From Phallus indusiatus (taxonomy: Eukaryota > Basidiomycota > Agaricomycetes > Phallales > Phallaceae): 64,000 bases of DNA. The notes under the pieces are model-generated. The model searched no databases, was not told where the DNA came from, and was given only the letters and a program-made list of their open reading frames with translations. This document shows, in pieces, positions 46,084 through 56,342 of this stretch. The stretch is from positions 75,001-139,000 of the forward strand of contig JAQFWX010000074.1 of the NCBI GenBank assembly GCA_027605045.1, read 5' to 3'. Position 1 is the stretch's first letter. Every line of letters begins with the position of its first letter. The translations under genes and the position numbers were made by a program.

Positions 46084-48381
46084 CTAATTTTCATTGTCCG
46101 GAAACCAGGAAGAATAATTTGTGCTTGCATAGTAAGGGTTTGACAATGCATTGAGAAACGTGAGACAGTCTTGATCAGCTGGGTTGATAGGCGGGTAAAC
46201 TGGGTCGGATGCAAGAGTAGGGGAAGGCTCCGGTTCCTGCTTTATGATTGCGGTCGTGTGAGTGGCTTGATGAGGAAGAGCTACGCGGGTTATTATTATT
46301 ACACAAGTGTCATGCTCTGAAAGCTATTTTGCGCACCTGAATGAGATGACAAATTTGCCGTCGAATGTTTTTCTTTGGTACTTTGCTTTTTACTGCGTTT
46401 CGGCGTCGACGGAATTAAATGAGGGGGAGGCGAGCGAGAAGCTGATACTGGAGCTGGAATTTTACTAGGAGAAGATGAAAATTTTTTGCTGGCGGGATTG
46501 AGTGAACAGCTAGCAGGGGGAGGCGAAGGAGAGCCAAGTGCGCAGTGTTTTTTATGATCTCCAGATGTGTGTTTGTATATAAAAAGAGAACATTCACACT
46601 GATCAAAAATTCGCCAAAATTGGTCGTTGCTGACACCTTCGCCATTGTATAATCCGGCCAATGCATTCGTCAAGTCCTCTCCAGATAAAGGAGGAACTTC
46701 GGAGTTTCTTTTTATTGCAAACTGGTGGTGCGGTGGCTCCCAGAGCGAAGCGGTATCCCCAAACCATCGATCGCCTTTATTTTCTATAATAATAAGGATT
46801 TGTTAAGAGTAATACAAATTTAAAGCATATCTTACGCATGGATAGCATGCCTGAATTTCCTCCAGGCTTAGTCGGGCTATGTCAGGGTACGCTACCGCGT
46901 CCCCTCATTTTTCCTTATTTATTATCATCGGTATATATCTATTTCTATCTCATTTATATTTCCCGTGCATTGCCTCTACCATCCGTTTATTCTCTCCGTC
47001 CATATTTCACCTTCTCTGCTCGCGCGCCTTGCGCGCTCGTACACGGCGTGATGCCCGTGACATCACGTCGCTTAGGCTCGGCTTGGGCGCCTGGCACTTA
47101 GCTGTGCCAGGGCCGCACGCCGCGTCGTCGTTTTATGTATATAGTAGCTGTACCTAGAGTGAGGGTCCCTAAGCTTGTTCTCTTAGGATCCCCTCCCTCT
47201 AGGTGAGTAGTATAGTTACCTTCCAATATATTTACTTAGGATCCCCTCCCTCTAGTGTGAGCTGAGTAGCCCTAACAGGCTAGACTTTACCTCCAGCAGA
47301 GACTGGACCTCGAGCAACTCCTCCGTGTCAGAGATCTCAATAGGTGAGAACGATCTCTGAGGCTGAGTAGATGGCAAAATCGACGAATTTTCTGTGAAAT
47401 ATTTAGATGGCATTAAGCTACCAAAATAAGCTTACATACTTTGATTATTAGTGAATTTTTGCCTCTTAGAGTCCGATAAAAGGAAGGGAATGGTTGAAGA
47501 CGAGCCACGTTTATAACCTAGTTGCTTTGATAAAAAAACTCACACTCAAAAAATGGAGTGAACTTACCTCGGTTGGGAGTATATCTTTTCCTTGTTGGTG
47601 AAACGAAGGGTCTCGGGGGTGTGGGAATAGACGATAGCAAATATTGCGGCAACTTTTCTTCCATGCTAAGAAGACCTTGTTCGTCGAATTTTTCCAAACC
47701 TGATGCCGTCTACTCAGGTTGATGGTATTGCATTGCCATGAAAAAACATACCTTCCCCGAGCATTATGGCACGCCGCGGATAGCTTTTCGTCACCAAATT
47801 TTTATTCTCGTGAATTTTCGCCAATGGAACTGAAGTCTGTCATCAGTCAAGTGCATATAATGTGGATATCACTTACTGAAAATGCGGCAGCCGCCATAGT
47901 GAGCATGGCATCCTAATGCAACTGTACTGTAATACCTAGAATCAGTCCTACCTACCACCCAAATCTTCGCGAAATGCAAATCATTAGGATCTTTTGCCGG
48001 GATATTGCATGGACAGGATGGCAAGGAAAACTCATAATGCCTGTATGCGAAATCCAGCATAGTGGCACGGAAAGGCTTCCCTTCGTCATCCAGTGGCCTA
48101 AGAAACAAATTTAGTAGTGAGAATTAAAGAAAATATGGGATTTACCAAGGCCAAACAACAGGTTCGGACTCATTTCCATTAACCCAGCTGAGAACACGAC
48201 CATTCGCGATCTCAGAGTTCATGACACGCTTACACCTGAGGAACAGATCATCATGTTCCCCTGCGCTGGGAGTCGACGAGAACGAATTTTCAATGGGAGA
48301 GGAAGAAATTTTAGATGGAGAATTCAATAATGGAGGTGTTAAAAAGGAGGAACTGCGAGAGTTTGGGTTTATGGAGTGCAT
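46084..48381 (-). CDS. MULE accessory protein, Ser/Pro-rich, multi-exon
   Basis: It starts MHSINPNSRSSSFLTPPLLN at 48381. Exon 1 ends SWVNGNESEPVVWPW and exon 2 has GKPFRATMLDFAYRHYEFSL then CPCNIPAKDPND. Later exons are short and Ser/Pro/Lys rich (QLGYKRGSSSTIPFLLSDSK, ENSSILPSTQPQRSFSPIEI). A downstream exon has a Cys/His cluster (FDQCECSLFIYKHTSGDHKK then HC), which could bind metal. The last exon has AIIKQEPEPSPT, a SUMO-type site, and ends NYSSWFPDNEN at 46084. I do not recognise the family. One junction near 47560 does not keep frame with the obvious splice sites, so the model is approximate or the gene is damaged there. A solo LTR sits in an intron at 46880-47277. Confidence 0.5.
46880..47277 (+). 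mobile_element. solo LTR, Ty3 family C, long form, TSD GGCTA
   Basis: TGTCAGGG to CCTAACA, with perfect GGCTA duplications at 46875-46879 and 47278-47282. It lies antisense inside the MULE accessory gene, just after a splice donor (minus-strand GAG|GTAAAG near 47292), so it probably landed in an intron. Confidence 0.92.
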
Positions 48382-48921
48382 AATAGAAGTGGACAGTGGT
48401 GGTTGGGGGAGACTGACGAGTCGATGATTTTTGTCAACGAAAATCCTGGTGTTTATATGTCCTGAAAAAATGAGTTTATTTTATTTTGTGAATTTTATTT
48501 TAACAGCAAAAGCTCGGCAGGCAACACATGTGCGCGCACATTTTTTTCTCAAATGAATAGACCTCAACGTCGTTTAAAACTTTCGCAATTTAAACTAATA
48601 CAAATTTGGATATATCTTGTCTATACGTGGAGCACAGTAACTAAGGACAATTGGCTTGAAATTCGTGAAACTTTCCTTCGCACCTCGGGGTGCCTGCGCT
48701 TAAGCAAAGTAATTGATTAGAAGGTTTTTAGAGGATAGATAAGATCACGCCGAAGAGATATTTATGGAAACCATCATTTGATGACAAAGGGTTTCAATAG
48801 AATGCGAAACTCCGATTTGGCTGTGAATAACGCCCAGCAGCGCCCATCAAAAGAAGCTTGCATAAGCGAAAAGGCTGCAGCAGCATACTAGTAGTGACAT
48901 CGGCTGTAGCAACCGCCAGTA
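48382..48921. other. MULE subterminal region without genes
   Basis: Promoter side of the accessory gene and subterminal sequence of the MULE. It includes CGCCCAGCAGCGCCC near 48831, mirrored near 40128. No exon is supported. Confidence 0.5.
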
Positions 48922-49004
48922 AGCCGCTTAGTCACTTCTTGCTCCAGCTTTACTTCCCTCGCTGCTATGTGACATGTGACATGCATGTGACATTAACGCG
49001 TCAC
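48922..49004 (-). repeat. right inverted end of the MULE
   Basis: The complement of 39897-39954, with an extra TGACATG tandem (about 48968-48994) inserted between the tip and the 30-base block. Confidence 0.7.
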
Positions 49005-49018
49005 ACTGGCCACAGCTA

Positions 49019-49064
49019 CGAGCCGTAGCCAGCTTCCCAGTAAACCGAATTTTTCCGCCTAATT
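49019..49064 (-). repeat. right inverted end and target duplication of the KDZ element
   Basis: Minus-strand CTGGGAAGCTGGCTACGGCT (49040 downward) mirrors the left end at 29254. GCCTAATT at 49057-49064 repeats 29230-29237. Confidence 0.5.
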
Positions 49065-49618
49065 GGTTAGGTAATCGTGTCGGGTTTCAGACTCCGTCTT
49101 TTGCTGTATCCCATCGTTACCGCTGTTTCCTTGTAAAAGCCAGTTTCTCTAAATTTAAATCGACCGGGTGAACCGGTGCAAAGTAATAACAATGTTCATA
49201 TGCAATTCCTATGAACCCGAAGTATAATAAATAATTCAATTCAATTCAAATTAGGGTCATATCACCTGTTGTAAGTCATCCGGCGATATTCATTGTTCAT
49301 CTTGTGTTGTGTGTTTTGTAGGGATACAACTCGTTCATGGAGATTCGAGATTGAGGAAAGCGCGTTAGTGGGCACGTGGCTTGTTTGTCAGCCGCTTTAG
49401 CCTTTGACTGGAGCCTTGCTGCAGAACGCCTGAAGTTTTCGCATCCGCTCTCACAATAACACTCAGTCAGGCCTTTTTTGATGTCTATAAACATAGTTGC
49501 AAACGCTGCGGTTGGTAATGCTGTTAACGAAGCTTTGGCTGGCGTTACTTCTAAGGCGAAATTCATCGGTGCGCGATTATTCTAGATTGGCATAAGCTTA
49601 AACTTGCCTAACGGACTT
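49065..49618. promoter_or_regulatory. upstream region of the TatD gene
   Basis: Presumed TatD promoter. An 89-codon frame on the minus strand (49297-49566) starts 53 bases from the TatD ATG and has a basic, Ala-rich N-terminus and a CYCESGC cluster. Without any recognised family I do not call it a gene. Confidence 0.4.
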
Positions 49619-51030
49619 ATGTCAGATATCGGGGGTGTGTTGAGTATTCGATGTTCTCGTGAAGTCTTCTTGAGCCCTATATTCCGGTAGTCAATCTTAT
49701 CGATCCCGTATTTCGGGGCATTCACCGTGGCAACCGTAAACACGAAGGTGAAGCAACTTATCCAGATTACGATGCTCAATGAATACCATTCAACCACATC
49801 ACCTGCGTTTAGATGATCTAACTGAGGTTATGAAACGTTCTCAAGCCGCAGGTGTTAAGAGTATGATAATCACAGGAGGAAGTTTGCGCGAATCTCGGCA
49901 AGCCGTACAGCTCGCAAAAGAACTTGAACACAGTAGTATGTATCTGTTCAGGCTACAGCAGTTTTAAAATGATTTTCAGGTTTGTATGCAACTGCTGGAT
50001 GCCATCCCACTAGATCTGAAGAATTTGAAAAATTCAAGTCCGGACCTCATGGCTATCTGCAAGCTCTTGATCAACTCATATCTCAGAATCTTTCGGGGAA
50101 AGGCCGTATAGTGGCTGTTGGTGAATGTGGTTTAGGTATATATATGTGTATACTTAAGTTAATGCACACTAAAAATGCCTACTGTGTCTTAAGATTACGA
50201 TCGGACACATTTTGCATCGCCAGAGACACAACAGACATATTTTCGTTGGGTTCTTTTCTTGTAATCCTCGATCGTTCCTCATTTTGTGACTTTTGCGTTC
50301 AGGAATGCAGTTGGCGCTAGCCAAAAAACATCATCTTCCTTTATTCCTACATTCTCGGGCAGCACACGCGGACTTCGTTAGGATCCTGAGGGAAGAGGGC
50401 TTTGCAGTTGACGGTGGACGAAACGTTGGCGCCAATGGAGGTGTAGTTCATTCGTTTACGGGAAGCCCTGAAGAAGCGTTAGAATACGTAAGTCTGCATA
50501 CACTTTCAGACATTACTTTGCCCCGCTTACGCTACTTACATAGATGGAGATGGGATTTCATATCTCGTGAGATACATACGTGACCTTGCCTCGTGTTCGT
50601 TTATCTCATTAAATAGTCTAAATGGATGTTCTTTGAAAACGGAAGACAACTTGAAAGCTGCGAAGGTGGTTCGGCTGGATAGGCTGTTGCTGGAAACAGG
50701 TGAAGGCACTCGTGTCCCATGTACCCTATACCGCACGGCTGATTATTCCTTTGAGAAGATGCTCCATGGTGTTCTCTAACATCAACACATGCATCCAGAA
50801 AGCATCTAAGCTCGTTGCCTCAATATCTTAGTTCCTTATTCTCTCCGCCTGCAAAGCGACCAGAACAGTTTTTGATGGGCCATCCTGTGAAGGGACGAAA
50901 CGAACCATCAGCGATTGGCAATGTAGCTTGGGTTGTCCATGAACTATACGGTATTCCTTTTGAGGAGTTGGTTGAGCAAGTGTGGAAGAACACGGTACAG
51001 CTTTTTGATCTACAAGACGTAGTTGATTGA
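49619..51030 (+). CDS. TatD family metal-dependent deoxyribonuclease
   Basis: TatD enzymes are amidohydrolase-fold 3'-exonucleases linked to DNA repair and apoptotic DNA breakdown. The start is the ATG at 49619: exon 1 (MSDIG) joins across a short intron to VNLIDPVFRGIHRGNRKHE, and the next exon starts DDLTEVMKRSQAAGVKSMI. An ATG at 49779 lies within that intron and is not the start. Signature segments: LYATAGCHPTRSEEF, RIVAVGECGLDYDRTHFASP, HHLPLFLHSRAAHADF, GGVVHSFTGSPEEALEY, LLLETDAPWCSLTSTHAS, AWVVHELYGIPFEELVEQVW. Metal-binding His, Glu and Asp are all in place. The N-terminal HxH is replaced by NLIDP, as is usual in the TATDN1 group. Seven or more short introns; intact. Confidence 0.92.
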
Positions 51031-51913
51031 TCACTGTGTACATACATATATACATAGAATGCCTATTATTCCCAAAGCTATTTTTTATGATTGCTTTTCA
51101 CGAATTCCTATAACCGGAAAACTGCAGACCAGAATGCAGGAAGTCACTGAACATCGTGTGAGGCCATGATACTAGTCATAATAATAATCAAGCTCCGACT
51201 ACTGAGAGAAATCTGTCAAACTTTATTGTTTTGCACTGTCTAGATGCTCCAAAAGACTTGGATCCTTTTCCAGACGCTCTCCATCATTAATGTCGGCATC
51301 CACAAAAATCACTCGTACGCCTGCAAATCTGGGACGTCTGGATAACTAATAACATTGGACCACTACGGTGGCCGGCTGACTTCCGCCGCAGTGATTCAAA
51401 GATGGCTGGTTGGCCTTTGTTTACGTATTACATGGTCTTACTTTTGTGATGTATGAAAAGCAAAGACGAGTTATTGTAAGTCTTCCAACGTCAATACCGA
51501 AGTTTTTACATTCTTTGAATCATCTTAAAGGTGTTATCCACTCCAGAATATGGGAAACATGAAAATTGTTGCTTGTTGATCATCTACGCTATTGGTCATG
51601 ACAAAGGCTAAAAAATCACCGGAGTTATGGGCGCACCTATTAATCGATTTTGACTCGTCAACAGGATTGGTATCTCCATATGCCCTTTAGTGGCTTTGAG
51701 ACGTTTCAGTCTACCGATACGGACACCGAACCGATGTTAAAAAAAACCAAAATATTGGGAAGAGTACGAAAAGCACTGGGTACATGTGTATGGCGGGAGT
51801 ACAATTCAAGAATCACATGCAATCGGGACGTTGACATGCAAGAACTACTTTTGACTCCCTTCCCGTACATAAGTCTCCTCCGAGTCTGCCAACAATTTCA
51901 CTGTGATGCTCCA
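51031..51913. other. intergenic, nothing recognisable
   Basis: 3' flanks of the convergent TatD gene and the first decarboxylase. The frame 51650-52108 (plus) mostly mirrors the decarboxylase on the other strand. Confidence 0.5.
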
Positions 51914-53263
51914 CTAGGAAGAGAGTACGGAAGCTACGACACTGTTAATCCGAACGATGTTGCCGGGAACGGTGTATCTGGGCTCGACAACGACATTCGC
52001 AGCGGCTCGGAAAACAAGGGCAGAAGAAGATCCACCAAAGTGGAACATGCCCAGTTCCTCCCCTCGCACGACGTGCTGTCCTTCACGGACGGTAGCTTGA
52101 CAACTTGAGATCTCGCACATTCCAATAGCGATGAAACAGATAAGGCCTATTTCAGCGTTGTCCGCGTCTATAAAGAAAAGCTGGCGAGTGGCGGTATTGG
52201 CGATCCACGTAAGCGAGTTGGAGTAGGGAAAGGGTTCACTGGAGTCAGGGGGTGGGAGTGGAGTGTATAGGGTGCTGGGTGCTTGAGCATAGTATGCCCC
52301 TGGAATTATAACGATTTTCTTTATGATTCCATTGACCGGAGAGTGCCAGCGGTGATATTCTGTCATACGAAGAACCCCTTGAAGAACGCTCCCGCCTATG
52401 AATTCTTTGGTATTCGGATCATTTCCTAGCAAATGTATCAGAGAATATTTCTGATTTTTGATGAATAATTCATCAACAAGTTGTATATTTGTTTGATACG
52501 CGTATGAGGTCGTTTCGCAAGGGGCACTGATTAGGCTCAAGTCATCAATCGGTCCTGTAGGACGGTCAATTTCAGGTGACCTGTATCGGCGAGTGAAGAA
52601 ATCTTCGAAGGAGCCAAAACCATAATATGGTTTATTGGGATCACAAACGAACACTTGTTCGAATGTGCGGCCATTGTATTCCGCCATTAGAAGGTCCAAC
52701 GCCACCGTACTGAACCATCCATCTCCACCGTGTTCATCCAAGTCGGAAAGCACACTACAAGAGTCTAGCGAAGTCAGGTATAGAACCCACGCGTCAAAAA
52801 TATTCTTTAAATGCTGGTTGACATTTTCTCTTGTGTAGGTGGAGAAGCCACTGATTGTGTTAGCTCCTGCTGCAAGGATGTTGTAAATAGAGGTCGTTTC
52901 ATACGGACTGAAAGTCGGTGCCTCGCGGAATGCTTCGTCAAACATCCAAACAAGCTCAACATAATTCCGAGGCTTGAAAAGGAAAAGAGTGTTTAGAAAT
53001 GACGAAGCCTTTTCTGGAAAGAAAAAAGGAAAACGCACAGGTTCGATTGCTCCTTCTAACATACTGACGAACTCAGTGAAGACAATGGGATTTTGCTCGA
53101 TAAATTCTTTGAAGGCCTGAACTTCGGGAAGCAGTGACCGCCCTTCTTTGTAGTGTTGACGGGCTTGATCAAATAACCTTCGTATGTAGTCGGACATAAC
53201 TGCCCCGTCATCTATGTCTTCAAAAGGTTCGGAAGACAACCTCTTCGAATTCTTCAGAAACAT
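51914..53263 (-). CDS. PsiD-like pyruvoyl decarboxylase, copy A
   Basis: It belongs to the phosphatidylserine-decarboxylase fold group that includes the L-tryptophan decarboxylase PsiD of psilocybin biosynthesis. It lacks a membrane anchor, so it is probably cytosolic. Two exons, 53263-53039 and 52972-51914, join EGAIEP to PRNYVELVWMF; about 427 residues. N-terminal helical part: LLPEVQAFKEFIEQNPIVFT. Core: GFGSFEDFFTRRYRSPEIDR, GGSVLQGVLRMTEYHRWHSP (catalytic-type His), SCQATVREGQHVVRGEELGM, then FHFGGSS, where self-cleavage before the second Ser would give the pyruvoyl group. It ends VRINSVVASVLSS. The intron is also open in frame. The substrate could be an aromatic amino acid or something else; the sequence cannot decide. 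Confidence 0.88.
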   Translation of the reverse strand: MFLKNSKRLSSEPFEDIDDGAVMSDYIRRLFDQARQHYKEGRSLLPEVQAFKEFIEQNPIVFTEFVSMLEGAIEPVRFPFFFPEKASSFLNTLFLFKPRNYVELVWMFDEAFREAPTFSPYETTSIYNILAAGANTISGFSTYTRENVNQHLKNIFDAWVLYLTSLDSCSVLSDLDEHGGDGWFSTVALDLLMAEYNGRTFEQVFVCDPNKPYYGFGSFEDFFTRRYRSPEIDRPTGPIDDLSLISAPCETTSYAYQTNIQLVDELFIKNQKYSLIHLLGNDPNTKEFIGGSVLQGVLRMTEYHRWHSPVNGIIKKIVIIPGAYYAQAPSTLYTPLPPPDSSEPFPYSNSLTWIANTATRQLFFIDADNAEIGLICFIAIGMCEISSCQATVREGQHVVRGEELGMFHFGGSSSALVFRAAANVVVEPRYTVPGNIVRINSVVASVLSS

Positions 53264-54964
53264 GGCTCTACAAAGTTAGAATTGAGAGCACTGAAAGGGG
53301 GAGTATTCAAGGATAGAATACCTTTATGGTGATTGTTGGTCGATGTTGAAACATCTTCAAGAGTCTTAAATGCCGGTTATATAGATGATTGGGGCGACAT
53401 AGACACACCACGTGTAGAGGATGGACCCTCAGGCGGGCGCACTTCTAGACTCATCAACACTTGATTTTGAATTTATTGAATAATTGGGCTGATAATGGCA
53501 TACAGATCGCATCGATTGATTCTGTAGAGCCGGCGGCGAATGAATCTGTCATAATCAATGACAACAGTGAGCTACTCTGCCAATCAGTAGACTCGGCAAA
53601 GCTGTCCGGCCTTTTAGTAGGGTCTCTCGGATCAGTCTGGAGAGTCTGGGAAAGCTGGAAAGGCTTTGTCCACTTTACGTAGACCTTTAGTATATGAAAA
53701 GAAATTCCATTTTTCCGCATATATATATATTATATGAATTATATACTATACATTTTCAAATTGCATATATTAGGTTTGTGTTAATGGCTACACTACAACT
53801 ATTGGCATTTGCTCATACAACCCGCATACGGGACAGATATCAAAATGCATCATAAGCAACTAGGAGTGCTGCACATTGGCAGCGATGTCTGAGATTCCGG
53901 ACTAAAATTATATAATTTACACACAGGGCTTACTCACGTGTTGAACTTTGAATCCATATATGTAGATGCATTCCCCAGGACCTTCCGGCCTTCTCAACTT
54001 TCCAAATTTGTTCGTTCATTTGTTGTTACGTTATTGATCATCTTTTGATCCCATATTATGACATTCTTTCACATCATTTTCATAGAATCTACATTGAACA
54101 CTTGCAAGTTGGGTACGTAAAGACGTGCAGTTGTTACTGGACCTTTTTAATCGACGGTAATTAAGGCGAAATCACGGCAGAGACTCAGATTACTCAATTC
54201 ATTGAGACGTCTTTTTTTATTCATGAACGGAGCAAGGTATCAACTATTATTATGAATGAGGGAAAAATAAACGCGCTCTGTCAGAATTAACATTTAAGAT
54301 TGCACACTTGGCCATACTAGTACTAGTACATAAGGGTATCAATAATGAAGCTGGATCTTCATGATGGGTGGGGCGCTGGTAATAGGAAAAAAGAAGTCCA
54401 TATAATCAGCCCAATGTATGAACTTCGTTCCATACCGTCGAATTTTAGAGATTGATTTAAGATGAATTAAAAAATTGGTGTTAGTTGTCAATAGGGTCAT
54501 CGTCGGTAGCTTCTTCAAGGGAATCTGTGATTCATCTCCATTAGTAACTGAAGCCCTTGATAAAGTCTAGTGCTATACGTAAAAACTGTCCTAGAAGACT
54601 AATGAATAAAATAATTCATATCAGAATCACCTGACTTTGTCTACATAAATACTTTATTGACTATAGCTCCAAAAAGCCTCTCCTTGTATTTACCGGATAA
54701 TATAAAAACCTATTATCAACTGAGAGCTAAAGACCAGAAAAATCCCAAAGCTGTCAAAAGGAAAAACTTGCTCGTGAGCGGGACACTGGAACACTGAAGA
54801 AGCCCGGTAGTACACATCTTCTAGTACTCAAAATGCCATATCATTTATACAATGTTCATCTTTAAAAAAAAGTAATTTTATATAAATATACAGGTTATAT
54901 CAAGAGAACAATAAATCTGTCGTCAGTGACGCGAGAAATTCTGTACCGCACTACCGCACTCGCT
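53264..54964. promoter_or_regulatory. spacer with the copy A promoter
   Basis: On the minus strand a TATATAA box (53378-53384) lies 115 bases before the copy A ATG, and CCTTTATGGTGATT (plus-strand reading, 53321-53334) lies between. The rest to 54964 is AT-rich with no gene, including an AT dinucleotide run near 53720. Confidence 0.55.
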
Positions 54965-56342
54965 TTATTTGAGTTCAACAACGTTGCCACAATGCTCCTC
55001 TTCTGCAGGGTGTACACCGGCTATGATACTGTTGATTCTGATGAAGGTACCGGGGATAGTGTATTTGGGTTCGATGACGACATTCGCAGCGGCGCGGAAA
55101 ACAAGAGCAGAAGAAGATCCACCAAAGTGAAACATGCCCAGTTCCTCCCCTCGCACGACGTGTTGTCCTTCATGAACGGTAGCTTGACAACTTGAGACTT
55201 CGCACATTCCGATAGCGATGAAACAGATGAGGCCTATTTCAGCGTTGTCCGCGTCTATAAAGAAAAGCTGACGGGTAGCGGTATTGGCGATCCACGTGAG
55301 TGATTGAAGGTAGGGAAAGAGTTCATCAGATTCAAAAGAAGGGAGTGGAGTATTCAGGGTGCTGGGTGCCTGAGCAAAATATGCACCAGGGATACTGACA
55401 ATCTTCTTTATGATTCCATTGACCGGGGAGTGCCAGCGGTGATATTCTGTGATGCGAAGAAATCCTTGAAGAATGCTCCCGCCTACGAATTCCTTGGTAT
55501 TGGAATCATTGCCTAGTAGGTGTATAAGTGAATATTTCTGATCTTTGATGAATAATTCGTCAATTAGCTGCATATTTGTTTGATATGCATATGTGGTCGT
55601 TTCGCAAGGGGCACCGATGAGACTCGAATTATCAATCGGACCTGTGGGACGATCAATTTCAGGTGACCTATATCGGCGAGTGAAGAAATCTTCGAAGGAG
55701 TTAAAACCATAATAAGGTTTATTGGGATCACAAACGAACACTTGTTCGAATGTGCGGCCATTGTATTCTGCCATTAGAGCATCCAACGCCGCCGTACTGA
55801 ACCATCCATCTCCACCGTGTTCATCCACATCGGTAAGAACACTACAAGAGCGTGGTGAAGCCAGGTATAAAGCCCAAGCGTCGAAAATCTTTTTTAATTG
55901 CTGATTGACATTTTCCCTTGTGTAGGCGGAGAACCCACTGAAGGTGTTGACACCTCGCGCAATGATGTTGTAGGTAGGGGTAGTAACTTTCAGACTGAAC
56001 ATCGGTGCCTCATGGAATATTTCGTCATACATCCAGACAAGCTCGACGTAATTTCGAGGCTTTCCGAAGGAAAATAAATCGTTAAAAAGGATAAAATGAT
56101 GAACAAAAAGAGAAACATACGGGCTCAGTCGCTCCCTCTAACATACTGACGAACTCAGTGAAGACAATGGGATTTTGCTCGATAAATTCTTTGAAGGCCT
56201 GAACCTCGGGAAGCAATGACCGTCCTTCCTTGTAATGTTGACGAGCTTGATCAACTAATCTTCGCGTGTAGTCGGACATAACCGCCTCGTTAGTTACTCC
56301 TTCAAAAGGTTCAGCTGAAGGCCCTCCACAAGATTGAGACAT
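54965..56342 (-). CDS. PsiD-like pyruvoyl decarboxylase, copy B
   Basis: Two exons, 56342-56121 and 56059-54965, join EGATEP to PRNYVELVWMY at the same codon as copy A; about 438 residues. It has AFKEFIEQNPIVFTEFVSML, GFNSFEDFFTRRYRSPEIDR, GGSILQGFLRITEYHRWHSP and GMFHFGGSSSALVFR. The C-terminus is extended (GVHPAEEEHCGNVVELK) relative to copy A. It is the closest relative of copy A here, sharing long identical stretches and promoter motifs, so the two are a recent duplication. All expected catalytic residues are present and no damage is seen. Confidence 0.88.

Larger units (their letters stand above)
39897..49004. mobile_element. Mutator-like (MULE) DNA transposon with SWIM transposase and two accessory genes
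   Basis: The ends GTGACGCGT (39897-39905) and ACGCGTCAC (48996-49004) are inverted. Internal blocks 39925-39954 and the complement of 48922-48951 share 28 of 30 bases. Further inverted similarity includes a CGCCCAGCAGC block (about 40128 and 48831). A 4-base ACTG flanks both sides; this is shorter than the 8-11 bases typical of MULEs, so the exact borders are uncertain. Contents: transposase 40412-43700, a basic/low-complexity protein 43989-45927, and a Ser/Pro-rich protein 46084-48381 on the other strand. The element lies between the start codon of the KDZ transposase and the KDZ right end. Confidence 0.65.
29238..49056. mobile_element. KDZ-type DNA transposon, interrupted by Ty3 and MULE insertions
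   Basis: An exact 8-bp direct repeat GCCTAATT lies at 29230-29237 and 49057-49064. Just inside are inverted ends: 29254-29275 and the complement of 49019-49040 share 18 of 22 bases (CTGGG-AGCTGGCT--GGCTC), and an AATTCG block lies just outside both. Within lie two convergent genes, a GRF/Cys-cluster gene (29415-31191) and a KDZ transposase (37532-39859). Without the Ty3 element (31383-37598) and the Mutator-like element (39897-49004) the host would be about 4.5 kb with each gene starting within about 180 bases of an end. The boundary call is inference from the repeat pair; the outermost bases do not pair well. Confidence 0.55.

Noticed and set aside
39893..49008. ACTG as a certain MULE target duplication
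   Set aside because: Four bases are too few for confidence, and MULEs usually make 8-11; kept only as a note.
49297..49566. 89-codon minus-strand gene upstream of TatD
   Set aside because: Good position for a divergent gene, but no recognised family or splice support; mentioned only as a possibility.
49779..49967. TatD start at the ATG at 49779
   Set aside because: That ATG lies within an intron; splicing from the exon ending RGNRKHE gives the standard family sequence from the ATG at 49619.
51650..52108. Plus-strand gene overlapping decarboxylase A (and similar frames in the other copies)
   Set aside because: The frames are antisense shadows of the conserved C-terminal exon and recur in all copies for that reason.
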